DNA of 5,350 nt. Origin: an uncultured Lysobacterales bacterium. GTDB taxonomy: Bacteria > Pseudomonadota > Gammaproteobacteria > Xanthomonadales > SZUA-36. Positions within the stretch are counted from its first letter, which is position 1. Each line of letters begins with the position of its first letter. The position numbers and the translations under genes were made by a program. The stretch is from contig CALKKN010000330.1 in assembly GCA_937995275.1 (NCBI GenBank), positions 1-5,350 of the forward strand. Direction: 5' to 3'. A model generated the notes under the pieces. It saw nothing but the letters and a program-made list of their open reading frames with translations. It searched no databases and was not told the DNA's origin. Of the stretch, positions 1 to 5,350 are shown one piece after another.

Positions 1-404
1 CGGCCCCGGTCCAGGTCGTTGCAGTAGGCGGGGCCGCCCACCGAGGTGAAGGCCAGGTGCCGCCCGCCGACCCGGAAGTTCTTCGCCGGGTTGCGGGCGT
101 GCAGCGTGAACTCGGAAGGTGCCTTGGCCACGTGTTCCATGACCATCGCGCGGTCGAAGCGCACCATCTGCGAGTCGCCGTCCACGGTGGCGCCGGCTTC
201 CGCCAGCAGGCCGCGCGCACCGTCGTGCAGCACGCGCAGGCCGTGGTTCTCGAGCAGGTCCAGCGAGGCTTGGTGGATGGCCTCGACCTGGTCCGCGCTC
301 AGCACCCCGAGGTGCGGGTAGCGGTTGACGACGGTCCGCCACGGCAGCGGTTGCGGACCGCCCGGGCCGCGCCGCCTGCGCGTATCGCGGCCGCGTCTCG
401 GCAC
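1..404 (-). CDS. Trimethylamine methyltransferase (MttB) family protein, N-terminal part, cut by the window edge
   Basis: The 134 visible codons (404 down to 3) match the N-terminus of the MttB/COG5598 family. An Arg/Gly/Pro-rich leader (residues 1-20) is followed by a helix with LSADQVEAIHQASLDLLE (35-52), then GLRVLHDGARGLLAEAGATV (55-74), APSEFTLHARNP (95-106) and VGGPAYCNDLDRG (122-134). Family members demethylate methylamines or quaternary amines and pass the methyl group to a corrinoid protein. Only some archaeal and a few bacterial members carry pyrrolysine, and that region is outside the window, so the substrate cannot be assigned. I chose GTG at 404 because it gives the usual basic leader, no in-frame ATG precedes the conserved helix, and GGCAGG lies 10 bases upstream. 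The start is 7 bases after the stop of the propeller gene, which implies co-transcription and possible translational coupling. No corrinoid-protein gene is visible. Family assignment is firm; the exact start is less so. Confidence 0.85.
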   Translation of the reverse strand, partial: MPRRGRDTRRRRGPGGPQPLPWRTVVNRYPHLGVLSADQVEAIHQASLDLLENHGLRVLHDGARGLLAEAGATVDGDSQMVRFDRAMVMEHVAKAPSEFTLHARNPAKNFRVGGRHLAFTSVGGPAYCNDLDRG

Positions 405-411
405 CGTGCCG

Positions 412-3400
412 CTACCTGCCCTGGCCGACCGGCACCGGGACGTGCTCGACGCCCCCGTCGCGCGCCCAGGCGTTGATCGGCTCCAGGTGCTGCGTGCCGA
501 TCGCCTGCAGCTCTCTGAGGCGCTGCGACCATTCGGCCTGCAGGTCGGCCAGGCGCTCGAGCTGGCCGCCGGTGACCGGCGCCCCGCTGTAGTCGATCAC
601 GTCCAGCAGGAAACGGACCTGGCCGGCCAGCATGGTCTCCCAGGCGTCCTCGTCCTCGTAGGTTTCATGAAGCGGCTGGTTGATCTGGTGATCCCAGGCC
701 GTCAGCGCCTCGACGGCTGCCTGGCCGGCCTGCTGCAGGTCCGGCGCTTCGGGGTAATCGGCCATCAGGCTTTCGACCTCGGCGCGCGCGCGCCGGGCCT
801 GCTCGAGGTGCCGCAGGACGGTGTCGAGGAGCGCTGCCGTTTCGTCGAGCCGCGCTGACCACTCGACGACGTCCTGCGCCGTGGCGGCGATGCGCGCGTC
901 GGGCACCAGCGTGAAGGCCGCCTCGCTCGTCTCGCCGGCGGCCGTGATCCGCGCGCGATAGTCGCCGGGCGGCACCGTCGGTCCGCCGAAGCCGGCGAAG
1001 ATCTTGACGTCCTCGATGCAGTGGACGCCGTCGCGGCGCAAGTCCCACACCCAGCGGTTGAGGCCCGGCTCGGCGGGCGGGAATTCCAGTTCAAAGGGGT
1101 GCCGCGGGTCCATGTTGGCGACCCGGCAGCGGTCGAAATCGGTCTCCTCGCTGGAGTAGCTGCGGATCACTTCGCCCGCATCATCCAGGATTTCGATGAG
1201 GATGGGCTCCTCGGGCGTCTCGGCGAGGGGGTAATAAAGCGGTACGCCGAGCGCCGGGTTTTCACCCTCGAAGTCGCCGGTCTTGCCCGGATTCCGCAGC
1301 ATTTCCACGCGGGCAGGCGCAAACAGGCGCAGGTCTCCGGCCGCCGGCACGCCGCCGGCGGCGCGCACCACGAACAGGTCGTCCAGAACCCAGAAGCCCC
1401 GTCCCTGGGTAGCCGCCACCAGCGTATCGTGGCGGACGGCCAGGTCGGTGATGGGCACCGGCGGCAGGTTCAGCTGCAGCGGCTGCCAGGTGCCGCCGTC
1501 GTCCCCGGAGACGAACATCCCGGCCTCGGTGCCGGCATACAGCAGCCCCTTGCGTGCCGGGTCTTCGCGCACCACGCGCACGAAGGCGTCGGCCGGCAAG
1601 CCTTTGTCGATGCGCTTCCAGCGTTTGCCGTAGTCCGTCGTCCTGTAGATGTAGGGGCTGAAATCGTTCAGCTTGTAGCCGGTGACCGCCAGGTAGGCGG
1701 TGCCCGGGTCGTGCGGACTGATCTCGATGGCGTTGATCATCGCCTCGTCGCTTTGCTCGCCGCGGTGCGGCGGCGAGACGTTCTGCCAATTCGCCCCGCC
1801 GTCGCGGGTCAGGTGCACCAGCCCGTCGTCGGCGCCGACCCAGATCGTGCCGGCCTCGTGCGGCGATTCGGCGATGTAGAAAATCGTGTTGTAGAACTCG
1901 GCGCCGACGTTCTCCGGGGTCAGCGGCCCGCCATTGCGGCCCTGTTTCTCCGGGTCGTTGCGGGTCAGGTCGGGGCTGATCTCTGTCCAGGTGGTGCCGC
2001 GGTCTGTACTTTTCAGTACGAACTGCGTGCCGTAGTAGATGACCGACGGGTCGTGCGGCGAGGCCGCGACCGGGGGGTTCCAGTTGGCGCGGTATTTCAG
2101 GTCGCGCGAGTCCATGCCGAACGTCATCATGGGGTAGGGGATGATCACGCGGGTGATTTGGGTGTCGCGGTCGTATTCGGTCAGCCTGCCGTTGATCGAG
2201 GTGGCGTAAATCAGGCGAGGATCGTCGGGGTCGAAGGCGATGTGGGCGCTCTCGCCGCCGCCGACGTCGAAATAATCCTCCACGCCGATACCGCCATACA
2301 GACTGCGGGAGGCGATGGCGACCGTCGTGTTGTCCTGCTGCCCGCCGTAGATGCGGAACGGCACCTGGTTGTCGGTGATGATGCGGTAAAACTGGGCGGT
2401 GGGCTGGTTCATCAGCGTGGACCAGGTCTCGCCGCCGTCGAACGTGATCGTGGCCCCGCCGTCGTTGCCGCTGATCATGTTGCGGCTGTCGTCGGGATTG
2501 ATCCAGTGGTCGTGGTGGTCGCCGTGCGGCGTCTCGACCAGTTCCCAGTCCACCCCGCCGTCGATGGATTTGTACAGCCCGGTGTTGAGCACCCACACGG
2601 TGTCCTGGTCCGTGGGGTCGGCCGCGATGTGGTTGTAGTACCACGCGCGCGTGTGCAGCATGCGGTGGCCGTTGATCAGTTCCCAGGTTTCTCCCGCGTC
2701 GTCGCTGCGCCACAGGCCGCCTTGTTCCGGCTCGGCCTCGACGATGGCATAGACGCGCTGCGGATTGCTGGCCGACACGGCGACGCCGATCTTGCCGATC
2801 ATTGCGGGCAGGCCGCCCTCCAGTTTCCGCCAGGTGTCGCCGCCGTCCGTGGATTTGAAGATGCCGCCGTCGGTGCCGCCCGAATGGATGAACCAGGGGT
2901 TGCGGTAGTGGTTCCACATCGCCGCGTACAGAATGCGCGGATTGGTCGGGTCCATCCGCAGGTCGGAGGTGCCGGTGCTCGGCCCGACCTTCAGAACGTG
3001 CTCCCAGGTCTGGCCGCCGTCGCTGGTGCGAAACACGCCGCGCTGTTCATTCGGCCCCCAGATCTGGCCCTGGACGCCCACGTAAGCGATGTCCGGGTCC
3101 TCGGGGTGAACCTGGATGCGTGCGATCTGGCCGGCATCCTTCAGGCCCAGGTGCGTCCAGGTCGCGCCGGCATCGGTGGACTTCCAGACGCCGTCGCCGT
3201 GAGAGGTCGTGACGCCGCGGATCGGGGATTCGCCGGTGCCGACGTAGATCACGTTGTGATCGGACGGCGCCACCGCGACTGCGCCGATCGTGCCGACCTT
3301 GAAAAACCCGTCGGAGAGGTTCTCCCAGGTCGCGCCTGCGTTCTCGGTTTTCCAGACTCCGCCGCCGGTGGCGCCCATGTAGTACAGGTTCGGCTTGCCG

Positions 3401-3576
3401 GGCACGCCGGTCACGGTGGTCACGCGGCCGCCGCGCCACGGGCCCAGCAGGCGCCATTCGAGAGCTTCCTGGTCGGCTTCATCTTCGGCCGCGAAGGTTG
3501 CGTAAACGGGCAGACCGCCCAGGATGGCGGTAAGCATAGCGAGGAGGAAGGCGGCGAGGGGTTTCTTAAGGGCCAT
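412..3576 (-). CDS. Exported BNR/Asp-box beta-propeller protein, sortilin/VPS10-like 'glycosyl hydrolase' family (COG4447-like)
   Basis: A 1054-residue protein. Residues 1-29 form a signal peptide (basic MALKK start, hydrophobic stretch, cleavage near VYA or TFA), so it acts in the periplasm or outside the cell. Eleven Asp-box motifs (S/T-x-D-x-G-x-T-W type) end at W84, W140, W191, W249, W298, W344, W385, W530, W597, W653 and W697, giving two tandem beta-propellers. Between them lies a His/Asp-rich HGDHHDHW (351-358) followed by GNDGG (370-374), typical of this family. Residues about 790-895 look like an Ig/FlgD-like beta domain (GLNRWVWDLRRDG, then PPGDYRARI). About 897-1035 is helical and charged. 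Length is normal for the family. Members are often named glycosyl hydrolase, sialidase-like or sortilin-like, but their activity is mostly unknown and I see no proven catalytic set. The frame stays open upstream to 3819, but the ATG at 3576 starts the signal peptide and excludes repeat sequence. Its Shine-Dalgarno is weak (GGACTG). The gene is probably co-transcribed with the MttB-like gene. Confidence 0.92.
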   Translation of the reverse strand: MALKKPLAAFLLAMLTAILGGLPVYATFAAEDEADQEALEWRLLGPWRGGRVTTVTGVPGKPNLYYMGATGGGVWKTENAGATWENLSDGFFKVGTIGAVAVAPSDHNVIYVGTGESPIRGVTTSHGDGVWKSTDAGATWTHLGLKDAGQIARIQVHPEDPDIAYVGVQGQIWGPNEQRGVFRTSDGGQTWEHVLKVGPSTGTSDLRMDPTNPRILYAAMWNHYRNPWFIHSGGTDGGIFKSTDGGDTWRKLEGGLPAMIGKIGVAVSASNPQRVYAIVEAEPEQGGLWRSDDAGETWELINGHRMLHTRAWYYNHIAADPTDQDTVWVLNTGLYKSIDGGVDWELVETPHGDHHDHWINPDDSRNMISGNDGGATITFDGGETWSTLMNQPTAQFYRIITDNQVPFRIYGGQQDNTTVAIASRSLYGGIGVEDYFDVGGGESAHIAFDPDDPRLIYATSINGRLTEYDRDTQITRVIIPYPMMTFGMDSRDLKYRANWNPPVAASPHDPSVIYYGTQFVLKSTDRGTTWTEISPDLTRNDPEKQGRNGGPLTPENVGAEFYNTIFYIAESPHEAGTIWVGADDGLVHLTRDGGANWQNVSPPHRGEQSDEAMINAIEISPHDPGTAYLAVTGYKLNDFSPYIYRTTDYGKRWKRIDKGLPADAFVRVVREDPARKGLLYAGTEAGMFVSGDDGGTWQPLQLNLPPVPITDLAVRHDTLVAATQGRGFWVLDDLFVVRAAGGVPAAGDLRLFAPARVEMLRNPGKTGDFEGENPALGVPLYYPLAETPEEPILIEILDDAGEVIRSYSSEETDFDRCRVANMDPRHPFELEFPPAEPGLNRWVWDLRRDGVHCIEDVKIFAGFGGPTVPPGDYRARITAAGETSEAAFTLVPDARIAATAQDVVEWSARLDETAALLDTVLRHLEQARRARAEVESLMADYPEAPDLQQAGQAAVEALTAWDHQINQPLHETYEDEDAWETMLAGQVRFLLDVIDYSGAPVTGGQLERLADLQAEWSQRLRELQAIGTQHLEPINAWARDGGVEHVPVPVGQGR
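415..420 (-). promoter_or_regulatory. Candidate ribosome binding site for the MttB-like gene
   Basis: GGCAGG on the minus strand sits 10 bases before the GTG at 404 and overlaps the final codons of the preceding propeller gene. It is a partial Shine-Dalgarno match. It supports the GTG start and fits ribosomes that re-initiate after finishing the upstream gene. Confidence 0.4.
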
Positions 3577-3624
3577 TGAAGACAGTCCGGCAGTATGAAA
3601 GACCGGCAGAATACTGCAATTCGG

Positions 3625-3644
3625 GTCGCCCCGCATCGGGGTGA
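3625..3644 (-). terminator. Weak stem-loop after the gene remnant
   Basis: CCCCG (3629-3633) and CGGGG (3637-3641) pair around a CAT loop, and the stem extends outward to about 3626/3644 with one G-T pair. It lies 13 bases past the remnant's stop codon on the minus strand, where the old gene's terminator would be expected. No T-run follows it, so it is at best a weak or relic terminator. It lies in the leader region of the propeller gene. Confidence 0.25.
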
Positions 3645-3656
3645 GCCGGCTTCGGA

Positions 3657-3731
3657 TCAGAACAAATCCTTCATCCGGTAGTACAGCATGCCCAGCGCGA
3701 TAAGCTGGTTGCCGAACCATTGGCCGCCCGG
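3657..3731 (-). pseudogene. Truncated 3' end of a paralogue of the gene entering at 5263-5349
   Basis: Read on the minus strand, this piece encodes PGGQWFGN, QL, IALGMLY, Y and RMKDLF, then TGA at 3659-3657. That is 21 of 24 residues identical to the end of the gene at the other edge of the window. Of 75 aligned bases including the stop, 64 match. Seven of the 11 differences are silent, so the two sequences diverged while both were under protein-level selection. The similarity stops at 3731, where the REP-like palindrome starts. In frame, only seven more codons precede an in-frame TGA at 3755-3753, and no start codon lies between. It is therefore a gene remnant, not a functional small gene. 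The family is not recognised. Confidence 0.7.
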
Positions 3732-3779
3732 AAAAAGGGGCCGGATACCTTTTCAGAAAACAGTATCCGGCCCCATTTC
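3732..3779. repeat. REP-like palindromic element (long imperfect hairpin)
   Basis: GGGGCCGGATAC (3737-3748) is perfectly complementary to GTATCCGGCCCC (3763-3774), a 12-bp stem. Inside it TTTT (3750-3753) pairs with AAAA (3757-3760) around a CAG loop, with a small asymmetric internal loop between the two stems. Outside it AAA (3733-3735) pairs with TTT (3776-3778) after one mismatch. The layout (short A/T flank, GGGG stem, TTTTC/GAAAA tip, CCCC stem) resembles dispersed REP-type palindromes linked to RAYT (Y1 tyrosine) transposases in proteobacteria; that link is inference from memory. No GTAG/GGAG-type tetranucleotide is evident directly beside the stem and no transposase is in the window. 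It may also act as a transcription barrier after the hydrolase gene. Confidence 0.7.
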
Positions 3780-3782
3780 TTT

Positions 3783-3811
3783 GAGGCAAAGAGTTGTGAG
3801 CCCTTTGCCTC
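3783..3811 (-). terminator. Stem-loop just after the alpha/beta hydrolase gene
   Basis: GAGGCAAAG (3783-3791) and CTTTGCCTC (3803-3811) form a perfect 9-bp stem with an 11-base loop, 17 bases past the hydrolase stop on the minus strand. The position suits a terminator, but the downstream side reads AAAGAAAT, with no T-run. CTTTG at 3779-3783 can also pair with CAAAG at 3787-3791, giving a competing smaller hairpin. It may instead be an outer part of the adjoining repeat element. Confidence 0.4.
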
Positions 3812-3828
3812 GCGTTCACGCCAGACCG

Positions 3829-5163
3829 CTACGGGCAGGGCGTGCCCAGCAGATGCGGGCCGTCGGTGTAGGCGCAGCCGAAATCCGGACTGGCCACTGC
3901 AGCGGGGTCGAGAAAATCGTCTCCGCCCGGCTTGACACTGAACTCGCGCCAGACCACCAGGTCGAGGAACGCCGTGGTGAACTCGGCGGGCGTGAAGTCG
4001 CAGTGCAGGACGCCCCGAATCGCCCGCTGAACGAGCAGGTCGCTGTTTCCTTGCTCATGCACCCGCCTGGCGTATTCCACTTCGTTGTGAACCGGGACGA
4101 ACAGGTCGCCGAGGTTGTGTAGCGTGAGGACCGGGATGCCGATGTCGCCGCTGACGACGGGGACCTGCGAGAGCCCGTTGGGCGTGCGTCCCTGCGGATC
4201 GGCAGCGACCCGTACGATCGTGTCGTTCAGGGCCTGTTCGCCTGGGTCGAGCGCGGGATTCGCGTCGAACTGGTAGACCGTCGTGGCGTTGTCCACGCCC
4301 ACGCCCGGGCTGCGGGGCAGCGTACCGTCGCCGAGCGCAAGATCGAACAGGAAATTGCCCGGCCCGGTGGCAAAGTCCGGAAAGGTGTTCCAGAAGAACC
4401 AGGCCTCGTCGAAGTTGGGCCGGAACCCGCCGCTGCGCAGCGCGGTCAGTGCCTTCAGGTTCTCGCCGTCGGCGTTCAGGACGACCGGCCAGCCGCCCGG
4501 GAAGGCCTCCAGGCCGGCCTTGATGGCGGGGACGGTGACACCGGGGTAAATCAGGGGATCGACGGGGTATTGCGATGAGCCCGTGCCGAGCTGCTGAGCA
4601 GCGGCATTGAAATCGAGGAAATAGTCGAACAGGGCGTAGTCACCTAGCACGCCGCAGATCGGGAGAGCGGCGTCATAGGTGTCGGGATACTGTTCAATGG
4701 CCACGGCCGTCACGTGACCGCCCATGGAAGCGCCCGTCAGATAGACGAGTTCCGGTTCCCCTACCAGGTCGCCGAAATACTCGGTCAGCGCATGCGTATC
4801 CTGCACGCCCGTGGTGATATCGTAGTCGTTGCGGCTGTAGCTGGAGGCCGCCCACGCGTACCCGAGCGCTATCAGCAGCGGGCGCAGGGGATGATTGTCG
4901 ACTGTCAGCTCGAGCCCGGTGCCCCGGAAACCATGGGCCCATACGACGAGGTCACCGTTCCAGTTGTCCGGCACCTCGATCCGGTACCCCGCCCGCGTGT
5001 GCACGCCCCAATATGCGGTGGCGCCGGGCAGCGCCTCGAAGGGCAGTTTGCTCTCATCAACGAAATAGCGCGGAGGCGGCCCGCCACCCGCGCCGGCATG
5101 TGACGTGATGGTGATACTAAGTAAAACAAAGAAGGCCGCAAGGGCGGCGATGACTGAACGCAT
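3829..5163 (-). CDS. Secreted alpha/beta hydrolase (esterase/lipase-like)
   Basis: A 444-residue protein. Residues 1-23 form a signal peptide (MRSV, hydrophobic core, likely cut after SHA), so it is exported. The alpha/beta-hydrolase core shows HGFRG (77-81, with the preceding Ala76-His77 region near the oxyanion hole), the nucleophile elbow GASMG with Ser146, the acid in GDLFVP (Asp353) and the base in LHCDF (His387); the triad is inferred from motif order and spacing. Roughly 170 residues between the elbow strand and the acid (about 172-340) exceed a minimal fold and probably form a lid. Cys170, Cys388, Cys430 and Cys443 could make disulfides in the periplasm or outside. The substrate cannot be read from sequence; esterase, lipase or polyester depolymerase are possible. 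I chose ATG 5163 over the in-frame ATG at 5193 because GGGAG lies 9 bases before it and the signal peptide then begins at residue 1. The gene is flanked by two copies of a neighbouring gene's 3' tail. Confidence 0.88.
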   Translation of the reverse strand: MRSVIAALAAFFVLLSITITSHAGAGGGPPPRYFVDESKLPFEALPGATAYWGVHTRAGYRIEVPDNWNGDLVVWAHGFRGTGLELTVDNHPLRPLLIALGYAWAASSYSRNDYDITTGVQDTHALTEYFGDLVGEPELVYLTGASMGGHVTAVAIEQYPDTYDAALPICGVLGDYALFDYFLDFNAAAQQLGTGSSQYPVDPLIYPGVTVPAIKAGLEAFPGGWPVVLNADGENLKALTALRSGGFRPNFDEAWFFWNTFPDFATGPGNFLFDLALGDGTLPRSPGVGVDNATTVYQFDANPALDPGEQALNDTIVRVAADPQGRTPNGLSQVPVVSGDIGIPVLTLHNLGDLFVPVHNEVEYARRVHEQGNSDLLVQRAIRGVLHCDFTPAEFTTAFLDLVVWREFSVKPGGDDFLDPAAVASPDFGCAYTDGPHLLGTPCP

Positions 5164-5172
5164 TTTTCGGTT

Positions 5173-5177
5173 CTCCC
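5173..5177 (-). promoter_or_regulatory. Ribosome binding site of the hydrolase gene
   Basis: GGGAG on the minus strand is separated by 9 bases from the ATG at 5163. It decides the start, because the alternative in-frame ATG at 5193 has no comparable site upstream. Confidence 0.65.
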
Positions 5178-5206
5178 GGCAACGCTTGGCCATGAAAGGA
5201 ACGGGA

Positions 5207-5212
5207 ACTATA
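5207..5212 (-). promoter_or_regulatory. Candidate -10 box for the hydrolase gene
   Basis: TATAGT on the minus strand matches the sigma-70 -10 consensus at five of six positions. It sits in the A/T-richer 99-base gap between the upstream gene's stop and the hydrolase ATG, giving a leader of about 35-40 bases. I see no convincing -35 hexamer at 16-18 bases, so the call is tentative. Confidence 0.3.
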
Positions 5213-5262
5213 GCCGATTGGAAAACAAATTGCCCGATCGCGTAACGCTGTGCCGGATGGCG

Positions 5263-5350
5263 TCAGAACAGGTCCTTCATCCGGAAGTACAGCATTCCGA
5301 GGGCGATGAAATGGTTGCCGAACCACTGCCCGCCCGGGATGCGGAAGTGC
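5263..5350 (-). CDS. C-terminal end of an unrecognised protein, cut by the window edge
   Basis: The last 28 codons and a TGA stop (5265-5263) of a gene entering from beyond the window. The tail reads HFRIPGGQWFGN, HF, IALGMLY, F and RMKDLF, and ends in Phe. It is hydrophobic and aromatic-rich with a basic RMK near the end. A C-terminal Phe is common in outer-membrane barrels, but the residue alternation is not convincing, so I give no function. It is treated as coding because a second copy at 3657-3731 preserves the peptide while differing mainly at silent positions. The stop is 99 bases before the hydrolase start. Confidence 0.6.
   Translation of the reverse strand, partial: HFRIPGGQWFGNHFIALGMLYFRMKDLF

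Noticed and set aside
1262..2917. 551-codon minus-strand open frame inside the propeller gene
   Set aside because: An Arg-rich alternate-frame translation of the GC-rich propeller gene, with no domain.
1021..3579. 852-codon open frame on the plus strand, antisense to the propeller gene
   Set aside because: It is a GC-bias shadow. Its translation is low-complexity, rich in Val, Ala, Gly, Arg and His, with no recognisable domain, while the minus strand encodes a clear family with signal peptide and eleven Asp boxes.
3587..3616. CCGGCAG direct repeat (3587, 3603) and CAGTAT/ATACTG inverted repeat (3591, 3611) before the propeller gene
   Set aside because: These short 6-7 base matches in a small region could be chance. 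They might be an operator, but nothing else supports it, and no good sigma-70 promoter is visible there.
3577..3819. Upstream extension of the propeller gene to an ATG at 3819
   Set aside because: The extra 81 codons run through the REP-like palindrome and the gene remnant in another frame, and would bury the signal peptide internally. The ATG at 3576 is the sensible start.
5164..5193. Alternative hydrolase start ATG at 5193
   Set aside because: It adds ten charged residues before the signal peptide and lacks a Shine-Dalgarno, while ATG 5163 has GGGAG at good spacing.
5117..5326. 69-codon minus-strand open frame overlapping the hydrolase start, sharing MVRQP and LPDEG with the frame upstream of the propeller gene
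   Set aside because: The resemblance comes from the duplicated gene tail read out of frame. The other frame ends at the expected stop and shows codon-level conservation, so this one is a shadow.

Overview
This is a GC-rich window in which every supportable gene lies on the minus strand, so it reads from high to low coordinates. Two exported proteins with Sec-type signal peptides suggest a Gram-negative bacterium. High GC and a REP-like palindrome suggest a proteobacterium, perhaps a gammaproteobacterium. No marker gene settles the taxonomy.

In transcription order, the window opens at about 5349-5263 with the last 28 codons of a gene I do not recognise. After 99 bases comes a secreted alpha/beta hydrolase (5163-3829) with a good Shine-Dalgarno and a recognisable Ser-Asp-His triad. 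A 252-base intergenic segment follows (3828-3577). It contains a 9-bp stem-loop, a long REP-like palindrome (about 3732-3779), and a truncated second copy of the 3' end of the unrecognised gene (3731-3657). Next is a 1054-residue exported BNR/Asp-box beta-propeller protein of the sortilin/VPS10-like 'glycosyl hydrolase' family (3576-412). Seven bases after its stop, a GTG-started gene begins and runs off the window. Its product is the N-terminus of a trimethylamine methyltransferase (MttB) family protein (404-1).

The propeller and MttB-like genes are probably co-transcribed. The hydrolase is separated from them by the repeat region and may be its own unit. No pathway obviously joins the three: two are envelope or secreted proteins and the third belongs to a cytoplasmic methyltransferase family.

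The most interesting part is the intergenic region. The last 24 codons of the unrecognised gene recur on the far side of the hydrolase at 64/75 identical bases, with most differences silent. The similarity stops where the REP-like palindrome begins. This looks like an old truncation or rearrangement of a paralogous gene at a repeat element, with the hydrolase now lying between the two gene tails. I see no sign of a wholly new multi-gene system, CRISPR array, tRNA or rRNA here.
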